From NCBI GenBank assembly GCA_030671915.1, contig DAOVHN010000114.1:1-7498 (forward strand): a DNA stretch of 7,498 bases. The letters run 5' to 3'. The stretch comes from Pseudomonadota bacterium (lineage in GTDB: Bacteria; Pseudomonadota; Alphaproteobacteria; UBA8366; JADFVY01). How positions within the stretch are numbered: position 1 is the first letter of the stretch; the number at the start of each line of letters is the position of its first letter. The notes under the pieces were generated by a model, which was not told where the DNA came from, did not search any database, and saw only the letters and a program-made list of their open reading frames with translations. Made by a program: the position numbers and the translations under genes. This document shows positions 1 to 6,668 of the stretch, piece after piece.

Positions 1-791
1 ATGCCGTAGCGCTCGCGGCAGAGCTCGTCCCACAGCTCGGCGAAGGCGCGCATCTTGCACATTTCGGTAACGAAGCGAATGCCTGCATTGACGAAGAAGC
101 TGATGCGTCCCACTGCCTGGGGGAACATCTCGCCGTCCACTTGGCCGCCGTCGCGCAAGCCATCCAGCACCGCAATCGCGGTAGCCAGCGCGTAGGCCAG
201 TTCCTGCGCCGGCGTCGCGCCCGCTTCCTGCAGATGGTACGAGCAGACATTGGTCGGGTTCCATTTCGGCACCTCGCGGCAGGTGAAGGCGACCACGTCG
301 TTGGTCAGTTTCAGGCTGGCCTTGGGCGGGAAGATATAGGTGCCGCGCGACAGGTATTCCTTGACGATGTCGTTCTGGGTGGTGCCGGCGAGATCGGCGC
401 GCGCCGCGCCCTGCCGTTCGGCCGCCGCGATATAGAGCGCCAGCAGCCAGGGCGCGGGCGCGTTGATCGTCATCGAGGTATTCATGCGCGCCAGCGGAAT
501 GCCATCGAACAGCGCTTCCATATCGCCGAGATGGGAGATGGGAACGCCGACCTTGCCGACCTCGCCGCGGGCCAGCGGGTGATCGCTGTCATAGGCGGTC
601 TGGGTCGGCAGATCGAAGGCGACGGACAAGCCCGTCTGCCCGCGCTCCAGATTTGTGCGGTACAGCAAATTGGACGCTTTCGCCGAGCTGTGGCCCGAAT
701 AGGTGCGGATCAGCCAGGGGCGGTCGCGCGACGCCCGTTCCCCTGCCTCCTTGCCACCCTGCAACGCGCGGTTTTGCTTGTCTTTCTCCAC
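1..791 (-). CDS. ecm: Ethylmalonyl-CoA mutase, N-terminal part (cut by window edge)
   Basis: Adenosylcobalamin-dependent mutase converting (2R)-ethylmalonyl-CoA to (2S)-methylsuccinyl-CoA in the ethylmalonyl-CoA pathway. 263 codons are visible without a stop. The family is usually about 650-680 residues, so most of the TIM barrel and the C-terminal B12-binding domain lie beyond the left edge. Diagnostic stretches are RTYSGHS (29-35), GQTGLSVAFDLPTQT (51-65), GEVGKVGVPISHLGDM (76-91), MNTSMTINAPAPWLLALY (103-120), GTTQNDIVKEYLSRGTY (136-152), NVCSYHLQEAGAT (181-193) and RFVTEMCKMRAFAELWDE (239-256). R149 and H186 align by eye with R207 and H244 of methylmalonyl-CoA mutase. The DLPTQT and NAPAPWLL variants favour Ecm over methylmalonyl-CoA mutase. 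The start is GTG at 791-789: GGGAGA lies 7 nt upstream, an in-frame stop lies further upstream, and no in-frame ATG intervenes. About 25 charged residues precede the conserved RPWL. Divergent from ccr, the gene for its substrate-forming enzyme. Confidence 0.95.
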   Translation of the reverse strand, partial: MEKDKQNRALQGGKEAGERASRDRPWLIRTYSGHSSAKASNLLYRTNLERGQTGLSVAFDLPTQTAYDSDHPLARGEVGKVGVPISHLGDMEALFDGIPLARMNTSMTINAPAPWLLALYIAAAERQGAARADLAGTTQNDIVKEYLSRGTYIFPPKASLKLTNDVVAFTCREVPKWNPTNVCSYHLQEAGATPAQELAYALATAIAVLDGLRDGGQVDGEMFPQAVGRISFFVNAGIRFVTEMCKMRAFAELWDELCRERYG

Positions 792-843
792 CGCTCTGTC
801 TCCCGTTTTTCTCGCGATCTGGCACCATTGCCGGAACGCACTT

Positions 844-890
844 TGTCATAATCTGTCATGACCGATCCACAATCTGAAACAAACTGTCGT
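844..890 (+). repeat. Phased TGTCAT / TGTCAT / TGTCGT repeats, possible operator
   Basis: TGTCAT occurs at 844-849 and again at 854-859, exactly 10 nt apart. A near copy, TGTCGT, occurs at 885-890, 31 nt further on, so all three lie on about the same face of the helix. The second copy also forms a perfect 8-nt palindrome, GTCATGAC (855-862). The third copy overlaps the candidate -35 of ccr. Short regularly spaced repeats between divergent genes are typical of a transcription factor site, but the motifs are only six bases long and no regulator gene is in the window, so the role is inferred. Confidence 0.35.
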
Positions 891-943
891 ATTGTGCAAT
901 GCAAAAATATCCTGTAGCGTGGACTCCAGAATAGCGCAATTCC

Positions 944-950
944 GGGGAAG
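944..950 (+). promoter_or_regulatory. Ribosome binding site that decides the ccr start
   Basis: GGGGAAG lies 7 nt before the ATG at 958. This supports ATG 958 over the in-frame TTG at 892, which would add 22 residues (MCNAKISCS...) not expected in Ccr and has no good ribosome binding site. Confidence 0.7.
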
Positions 951-957
951 TAGACCG

Positions 958-2238
<1,281 letters not shown>

Positions 2239-2245
2239 CCGGCGC

Positions 2246-3889
2246 GTGACGGAAGCAGGAACATTGATCTCGACCTGCCGCGAGTCTCTCGCCGCCGCCG
2301 AGACGTTGTTGGACGCGGCCCGCACTGGCGTTTCCGGGCTTGTCATCCGCGACGGGCGGGTCGATGCGGGGGCGCTGGAGCGCGAGCAGTTCGCGGCGCA
2401 TGGGTTTGCCTGGGCGGCGACCTATGTGGAGGCGCTGCGCCAGATGCTGGGCTGGGCGGAGCGTTGCCGCGAGGCCGGGACGTTCGGCGAACTGGAGGGG
2501 CTGATGCTGCAATGCGCCTTCGGGGAATACTGCGCGCAGCTTGCCGGCGGCATCGCGCTGAGCCAGGTGGAGGTCGTGCGGCCCGCCGACATGGGCGTGT
2601 CGGAGGACGCCGTCGAGGTCTTCCGCAAGGCAACCGCGGGCGTCGTGGCCGGCAACAGCGCCGCCGTGCGCCAGCGTATCGCCGCGCTGATCGCCGACGG
2701 CCATTTCGGCGAGGCCGCGCTGGGCGACGAGATGCTGGAGATGGTGCGCGACCAGTTCCGCCGTTTCGCCGACGAGCAGGTCGCCCCGCACTGCCACGAA
2801 TGGCACAAGCGCGACGTACTGATCCCTATCGAAATCGTCGAACAGCTCGCCGAACTGGGCGTATTCGGCCTGACCGTACCGGAAGAATTCGGCGGGCTGG
2901 GCATGGGCAAGGCCGCCATGTGCGTGGTGACCGAGGAGTTGGCGCGCGGCTATATCGGCGTCGGCTCGCTGGGCACGCGCTCGGAAATCGCGGCGGAACT
3001 GATCCGCCTGGGCGGCACCGCGGCGCAGAAGGAAAAGTGGCTGCCGCTGATCGCATCCGGCGAGATTTTACCGACCGCCGTATTCACCGAACCGGGCACG
3101 GGGTCGGACCTCGGCGCGCTGAAAACCCGCGCGGTGCGCGACGGCGACGTCTACCGCGTCACCGGCAACAAGACCTGGATCACCCATGCGGCGCGCAGCG
3201 ACATCATGACCCTGCTGGTCCGTACCGACCCGGAGTCGAAAGACCATCGCGGGCTTTCCATGTTCATCGCAGAAAAGCCGCGCGGCACGGACGCCGACCC
3301 CTTCCCCGCGCCCGGCATGAGCGGCACGGAAATCCGCGTGCTGGGCTATCGCGGCATGAAGGAATACGAGCTTGGCTTCGACGGCTTCGAGGTGAAGGCC
3401 GAGAATTTGCTGGGCGCGGAAGAAGGCCAGGGCTTCCGCCAACTCATGGCGACCTTCGAGTCGGCGCGGGTGCAAACGGCCGCACGCGCCGTCGGCGTGG
3501 CCCAGAACGCCATGGAGCTGGGCCAGAAATATGTGGCCGAGCGTGTCCAGTTCGGCAAACCCATCGCCGAATTCCCGCGCGTCGCCGGCAAGCTGGCCTG
3601 GATGACGGTGGAAACCATGATCGCCCGCCAGCTCACGCTGTTCGCCGCGCGCGAGAAAGATTCCGACCGCCGCTGCGACATCGAGGCCGGCATGGCCAAG
3701 CTGCTGGCCGCCCGCGTGGCCTGGGCCAACGCCGACAACGCCCTGCAGATCCACGGCGGCAACGGCTATGCCGAGGAATACGAGATTTCCCGCGTGCTCT
3801 GCGACGCCCGCATCCTCAACATCTTCGAAGGCGCGGCGGAAATCCAGGCGCAAGTCATTGCGCGGGGGTTGTTGAGCCGGCGGAACTGA
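2246..3889 (+). CDS. mcd: (2S)-Methylsuccinyl-CoA dehydrogenase
   Basis: FAD acyl-CoA dehydrogenase oxidising (2S)-methylsuccinyl-CoA to mesaconyl-CoA, with electrons passed to ETF. Read from GTG 2246 it has 547 residues. About 155 N-terminal residues form the extra domain characteristic of Mcd (GALEREQFAAHGFAWAATY at 42-60). The acyl-CoA dehydrogenase core follows: helical domain from about 160, with VPEEFGGLGMG (211-221); beta domain with TEPGTGSDLGALKT (281-294) and KTWITHA (309-315); C-terminal helices with QIHGGNGYAEEYEISR (501-516). E528 in IFEGAAE is the expected catalytic base by analogy with the MCAD YEG motif. Start choice: GGAGGGG (2229-2235) lies 10 nt before GTG and overlaps the end of ccr. 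The in-frame ATG at 2222 overlaps ccr by 17 nt and has only an abutting GAGG. Placement right after ccr supports Mcd rather than a general beta-oxidation dehydrogenase. Confidence 0.94.
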   Translation: MTEAGTLISTCRESLAAAETLLDAARTGVSGLVIRDGRVDAGALEREQFAAHGFAWAATYVEALRQMLGWAERCREAGTFGELEGLMLQCAFGEYCAQLAGGIALSQVEVVRPADMGVSEDAVEVFRKATAGVVAGNSAAVRQRIAALIADGHFGEAALGDEMLEMVRDQFRRFADEQVAPHCHEWHKRDVLIPIEIVEQLAELGVFGLTVPEEFGGLGMGKAAMCVVTEELARGYIGVGSLGTRSEIAAELIRLGGTAAQKEKWLPLIASGEILPTAVFTEPGTGSDLGALKTRAVRDGDVYRVTGNKTWITHAARSDIMTLLVRTDPESKDHRGLSMFIAEKPRGTDADPFPAPGMSGTEIRVLGYRGMKEYELGFDGFEVKAENLLGAEEGQGFRQLMATFESARVQTAARAVGVAQNAMELGQKYVAERVQFGKPIAEFPRVAGKLAWMTVETMIARQLTLFAAREKDSDRRCDIEAGMAKLLAARVAWANADNALQIHGGNGYAEEYEISRVLCDARILNIFEGAAEIQAQVIARGLLSRRN

Positions 3890-3913
3890 ATTTCTAGTCC
3901 TCTGAAATCTCCT

Positions 3914-3943
3914 TTGGCAATTGCGCGCCCACCGCGCTATATC
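3914..3943 (+). promoter_or_regulatory. Promoter for the twin-transmembrane gene, probably leaderless
   Basis: TTGGCA (3914-3919) is followed by an 18-nt gap and TATATC (3938-3943), or a 17-nt gap if the -10 is read as CTATAT (3937-3942). Transcription would then begin near 3949-3951, at the ATG of the next gene (3951). No Shine-Dalgarno sequence precedes that ATG; the bases just before it are CCCTCGGC. This suggests transcription independent of ccr-mcd and a leaderless mRNA. Confidence 0.5.
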
Positions 3944-3950
3944 CCTCGGC

Positions 3951-4151
3951 ATGTCGACCGGTCTCATCATCCTTATGTTCGTCGCCATGGGGCTTACCCT
4001 GCTGGTCCTGTTCGTGGGCCTGTTTTCCATGGTGCGCGGCGGCGAATTCAACAGGAAGTACGGCAACAAGCTGATGCGGCTGCGCGTACTGTTCCAGGCC
4101 ATCGCCATCGCGATCTTCGCCATCGTCCTCTATTTCGCGAATCAGGGCTGA
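3951..4151 (+). CDS. Twin-transmembrane small protein, HIG1-domain type
   Basis: 66-residue inner-membrane protein. TM1 spans about residues 4-26 and TM2 about 47-63. Between them is a basic connecting loop, MVRGGEFNRKYGNKLMRLR (27-45). The GGxFNRxYGNKLMRxR loop is the hallmark of small bacterial proteins annotated as twin transmembrane helix or HIG1 (hypoxia-induced) family. Mitochondrial HIG1 relatives assist respiratory complexes; the function of the bacterial form is unknown to me. ATG 3951 is chosen because the alternative TTG at 3921 would add ten non-hydrophobic residues and lies inside the probable promoter. It sits 61 nt after mcd and 10 nt before the adenosyltransferase, so it is probably co-transcribed with the latter. 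A link to respiratory electron flow is only a guess from family and neighbours. Confidence 0.85.
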   Translation: MSTGLIILMFVAMGLTLLVLFVGLFSMVRGGEFNRKYGNKLMRLRVLFQAIAIAIFAIVLYFANQG

Positions 4152-4161
4152 TACCAATGCC

Positions 4162-4725
4162 ATGGTGAAGCTGACGAAAATCTACACGCGCGGCGGCGAC
4201 GCGGGCGAGACCTCGCTGGGCGACGGCGCGCGGGTGCCTAAGAATTCGCTGCGCGTCGAGGCGTACGGCACGGTCGACGAGGCCAATGCAATCGTCGGGC
4301 TGGCGCGGCTGCATACCGACGACATCGCCGACGAAATCCTCGGCCGGGTTCAAAACGACCTGTTCGACCTGGGCGCCGACCTCTGCCGGCCCGAAGACGG
4401 GCGTAAGAGTGAAGGCGGGCTGCGAATCAGCGCGGGCCAGGTGGAGCGGCTGGAAGGCGAAATCGACCGGCTGAACGCCGATCTGCCGCCGCTGGAAAGT
4501 TTCGTGCTGCCCGGTGGCACGCCCGCGGCGGCCCATCTGCACCAGGCCCGCACCGTTACGCGCCGCGCGGAGCGGCTGGCGGTGGCGCTGGGTGGGGAAG
4601 AATCGGTCAACGATCAGGCAGTCAAATATCTGAACCGCTTGTCGGACCTTCTTTTCGTTATGGCCCGCCACTGCAACGACGGCGGCGCGCGGGACGTTTT
4701 GTGGACGCCGGGGGCCAATCGCTGA
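4162..4725 (+). CDS. pduO: Cob(I)alamin adenosyltransferase, PduO type
   Basis: Transfers the adenosyl group of ATP to cob(I)alamin, giving adenosylcobalamin, the cofactor Ecm and methylmalonyl-CoA mutase need; cytosolic, trimeric in the family. At 187 residues it has the usual length. Family motifs are the N-terminal ATP-binding stretch YTRGGDAGETSLGDG (8-22), RVEAYGTVDEANA (31-43), LPGGTPAAAHLHQARTVTRRAER (116-138) and YLNRLSDLLFVMAR (156-169). This is the PduO fold, unrelated to CobA/BtuR (CobO), although annotation pipelines often give such genes the cobO name. The start is ATG 4162, with GTG 4165 possible. The only upstream purine run is AGGG (4144-4147), 14 nt away, so translation may be coupled to the preceding small gene. 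Its place among ethylmalonyl-CoA pathway genes suggests it supplies Ecm. Confidence 0.94.
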   Translation: MVKLTKIYTRGGDAGETSLGDGARVPKNSLRVEAYGTVDEANAIVGLARLHTDDIADEILGRVQNDLFDLGADLCRPEDGRKSEGGLRISAGQVERLEGEIDRLNADLPPLESFVLPGGTPAAAHLHQARTVTRRAERLAVALGGEESVNDQAVKYLNRLSDLLFVMARHCNDGGARDVLWTPGANR

Positions 4726-4726
4726 G

Positions 4727-4742
4727 GCGGGCCTTGGCCTGC
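4727..4742 (+). terminator. Small GC hairpin after the adenosyltransferase, weak terminator candidate
   Basis: GCGGGCC (4727-4733) can pair with GGCCTGC (4736-4742), with one G-T pair, directly after the stop codon. The loop is only 2 nt unless the inner pairs open, and no T-run follows at once. An A-rich GTAAAAATC begins about 9 nt later. It may slow or end transcription, but it is not a classical intrinsic terminator. Confidence 0.2.
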
Positions 4743-4846
4743 GTCGCTCGTAAAAATCTTATTGTCGTCTTTGGACTTTGCGGTCAGGTCTGGGGCCGTT
4801 ATGTTGCGACTGCGAAAAAGTCTCTTGCGTTGCGGCATGGCTTGCC

Positions 4847-4875
4847 TTGACAGGGGTTTTGCCGGGTCCTAAACA
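4847..4875 (+). promoter_or_regulatory. Promoter for etfBA
   Basis: A consensus -35 TTGACA (4847-4852), preceded by CC, is followed after 17 nt by TAAACA (4870-4875), a fair -10. Transcription would begin near 4882, leaving a 5' leader of about 44 nt before etfB. It lies in the 200-nt gap 4726-4925, which otherwise shows no gene. This separates etfBA from the upstream adenosyltransferase unit, although read-through is possible. Confidence 0.5.
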
Positions 4876-4925
4876 GGGGCGTTTTTCGCTGCTGCGCAAT
4901 ATTCATACAGCCGCCGGGAGCCGCC

Positions 4926-5675
4926 ATGAAAGTTCTTGTCGCCGTCAAGCGGGTAATCGACCCAAACGTGAAGGTCCGCGTAAAGGCGGACGAAAGCGGG
5001 GTTGAGACCGCCAACGTCAAAATGGCCATGAATCCCTTCGACGAAATCGGCGTCGAAGAAGCCATCCGCATGAGGGAGGCCGGCACGGCCGACGAAGTCG
5101 TGGCCGTGTCCATCGGGGCGCAACAGGTGCAGGAAACCATCCGCACCGCGCTGGCCATGGGCGCCGACCGCGGCATCCATGTCAACACCGACGAGACGAT
5201 CCAGCCGCTGGCCGCCGCCAAGCTGCTGAAGGCGGTGATCGAGAAGGAACAGCCGCAGGTCGTGATCCTGGGCAAGCAGGCGGTCGATGACGATGCCGGC
5301 CAGACCGGCCAGATGCTGGCCGCGCTGCTGGGCTGGAGCCAGGCGACCTTCGCGTCGAAGATCGCGCTGGGCGACGGCGAGGCCGAAGTTACCCGCGAAA
5401 TCGATGGCGGGCTTGAGGTGATCAAGGCGAAGCTGCCGATGGTGGTGACCACCGATCTGCGCCTCAACGAGCCGCGCTATGCCTCGCTGCCCAACATCAT
5501 GAAGGCGAAGAAGAAGCCGATCGAAGAGATGACCCCGGCCGATCTGGGCGTCGATCCGGCGCCGCGCCTGACCCTGGTAAAGGTTGTCGAGCCGCCGAAA
5601 CGGCACGCCGGCATCATAGTGGAAACCGTCGCCGAACTGGTCGACAAGCTGAAAAACGAAGCGAAGGTGATCTGA
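4926..5675 (+). CDS. etfB: Electron transfer flavoprotein, beta subunit
   Basis: AMP-binding subunit of the heterodimeric ETF, which takes electrons from acyl-CoA dehydrogenases such as Mcd and passes them to ETF:ubiquinone oxidoreductase. At 249 residues it has the group I ETF-beta length. It shows [20 protein letters not shown] (1-20), the AMP-binding region [19 protein letters not shown] (33-51), and [20 protein letters not shown] (116-135). The dehydrogenase recognition loop [20 protein letters not shown] spans 178-197 and is nearly identical to the human loop. L188 corresponds to human L195, the anchor residue, and K193 and K196 correspond to human K200 and K203, which are methylated. 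The start is ATG 4926 with GGGAG (4916-4920) 5 nt upstream. The gap to etfA is 3 nt, so the two are translated together. Confidence 0.97.
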   Translation: MKVLVAVKRVIDPNVKVRVKADESGVETANVKMAMNPFDEIGVEEAIRMREAGTADEVVAVSIGAQQVQETIRTALAMGADRGIHVNTDETIQPLAAAKLLKAVIEKEQPQVVILGKQAVDDDAGQTGQMLAALLGWSQATFASKIALGDGEAEVTREIDGGLEVIKAKLPMVVTTDLRLNEPRYASLPNIMKAKKKPIEEMTPADLGVDPAPRLTLVKVVEPPKRHAGIIVETVAELVDKLKNEAKVI

Positions 5676-5678
5676 GCC

Positions 5679-6620
5679 ATGGGCATCCTCGTTCTTGCCG
5701 AACACAACAATGCCGAACTGAAGCCGGCAACGTTGAACACCGTCACCGCGGCCAGGGCCATCGGCGACGACATCCATGTGCTGGTCGCCGGCGAAGGCTG
5801 CGGCGCGATCGCCGACGCAGCCGCCAAAATCGACGGGGTTTCGAAGGTGCTGGTCGCCGACGCCCCCGAATACGGGCACCAGCTGGCCGAGAACGTGGCG
5901 AATTTGATCGTCGGGCTGGCCGACGGCTACAGCCATATACTGGCGCCGCACACGACCTCGGGCAAAAATATCCTGCCGCGCGCCGCGGCGCTGCTGGACC
6001 TGCAGCAGGTCTCGGACATCACCGCCGTTGTTTCGGAAGATACTTTCGAGCGGCCGATCTATGCCGGCAACGGCGTCGCGACGGTTCAATCCAGCGATGC
6101 GAAGAAGCTGGTGACCGTGCGCATCACGGCCTTCGACCCGGCCGCCGAAGAGGGCGGCTCGGCTGCCATCGAGCAGGTCGCGTCGGCCGGCGACGCTGGG
6201 CTTACCAGCTTCCTGCGCGCCGAGGTCAGCAGCTCGGAGCGCCCGGAACTGACATCGGCCAAAATCATCATTTCCGGCGGCCGCGGTATGCAGTCGGGCG
6301 AGAATTTCGCCATGCTGGAGAAAATCGCCGACAAGCTGGGCGCCGCGGTCGGCGCCAGCCGCGCGGCGGTCGATGCGGGCTATGTGCCCAACGACTATCA
6401 GGTCGGCCAGACCGGCAAGATCGTGGCCCCGGACCTCTATATCGCGGTCGGCCTGTCGGGCGCCATTCAGCATCTGGCGGGCATGAAAGATTCCAAGGTG
6501 ATCGTCGCCATCAACAAGGACGAGGAAGCGCCGATTTTCCAGGTCGCGGATTATGGTATCGTGGGCGACCTGTTCGATGTCGTCCCCGCGCTGGAGGCGG
6601 AACTGGACAAGCAGTCGTAG
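5679..6620 (+). CDS. etfA: Electron transfer flavoprotein, alpha subunit
   Basis: FAD-carrying subunit of ETF. At 313 residues it is a typical bacterial length. The N-terminal part (1-185) has MGILVLAEHNNAELKPATLN (1-20) and the HTTSGKNILPRAAALL region (91-106). The C-terminal FAD domain has IIISGGRGMQSGENF (196-210), GASRAAVDAGYVPNDYQVGQ (225-244), TGKIVAPDLYIAVGLSGAIQ (245-264) and HLAGMKDSKVIVAINKD (265-281). R228 and T245 align with human R249 and T266 at the flavin. A purine-rich GAAGGTGA (5662-5669) inside the end of etfB precedes ATG 5679. The operon order etfB-etfA is standard. With Mcd as the only acyl-CoA dehydrogenase in view, it is the likely local client, although ETF normally serves several dehydrogenases. 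Confidence 0.97.
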   Translation: MGILVLAEHNNAELKPATLNTVTAARAIGDDIHVLVAGEGCGAIADAAAKIDGVSKVLVADAPEYGHQLAENVANLIVGLADGYSHILAPHTTSGKNILPRAAALLDLQQVSDITAVVSEDTFERPIYAGNGVATVQSSDAKKLVTVRITAFDPAAEEGGSAAIEQVASAGDAGLTSFLRAEVSSSERPELTSAKIIISGGRGMQSGENFAMLEKIADKLGAAVGASRAAVDAGYVPNDYQVGQTGKIVAPDLYIAVGLSGAIQHLAGMKDSKVIVAINKDEEAPIFQVADYGIVGDLFDVVPALEAELDKQS

Positions 6621-6668
6621 CCCGGTGGGACATGGCAGCACCTATTCAACAATAACGGGGTTTCGACC

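Larger units (their letters stand above)
792..957. promoter_or_regulatory. Divergent ecm/ccr control region
   Basis: This 166-nt gap between the divergent starts of ecm (GTG at 791) and ccr (ATG at 958) must hold the 5' signals for both genes unless a promoter lies inside a coding region. It is more AT-rich than its surroundings between about 840 and 915. A weak ccr promoter can be read as TGTCGT (885-890), 17 nt, TATCCT (908-913). A second reading is TTGTGC (892-897), 17 nt, TAGCGT (915-920). No convincing -35/-10 pair was found for ecm on the minus strand. The repeats at 844-890 are listed separately. Joint control of ecm and ccr is inferred from the divergent layout. Confidence 0.5.

Noticed and set aside
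141..851. 236-codon plus-strand open frame opposite ecm
   Set aside because: The minus strand here encodes a continuous, highly conserved mutase sequence; this frame is its shadow.
848..876. Minus-strand promoter for ecm with -10 GATTAT
   Set aside because: GATTAT is a plausible -10, but no -35-like hexamer lies 16-18 nt upstream on that strand.
892..957. In-frame TTG extension of ccr by 22 residues
   Set aside because: No good ribosome binding site, not expected from Ccr family N-termini, and overlaps the probable promoter. ATG 958 has GGGGAAG at the right distance.
2464..3897. 477-codon plus-strand open frame inside mcd, in another frame
   Set aside because: Arg/Gly/His-rich, out-of-frame reading of mcd, which is itself certain from acyl-CoA dehydrogenase motifs along its length.
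3891..3911. Possible hairpin after mcd (ATTTC paired with GAAAT)
   Set aside because: Only about five AT-rich pairs with no T-run, so not a convincing terminator.
3068..4123. 351-codon open frame on the minus strand opposite mcd and the twin-transmembrane gene
   Set aside because: Antisense shadow of real genes, with no recognisable domain.
4157..4168. Three-codon open frame ATG CCA TGG TGA overlapping the adenosyltransferase start
   Set aside because: Too short to support as a regulatory upstream frame, and no ribosome binding site is properly placed for it.
4763..4802. Second promoter upstream of etfB using TTGTCG or TTGGAC
   Set aside because: No acceptable -10 at 16-18 nt; the TTGACA site at 4847 is clearly better.
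4869..6641. 590-codon open frame on the minus strand opposite etfBA
   Set aside because: It lies wholly antisense to two certain genes. Its composition (rich in R, G, H, D, A) is what GC-rich coding DNA gives when read in the opposite frame, and it shows no recognisable motif.
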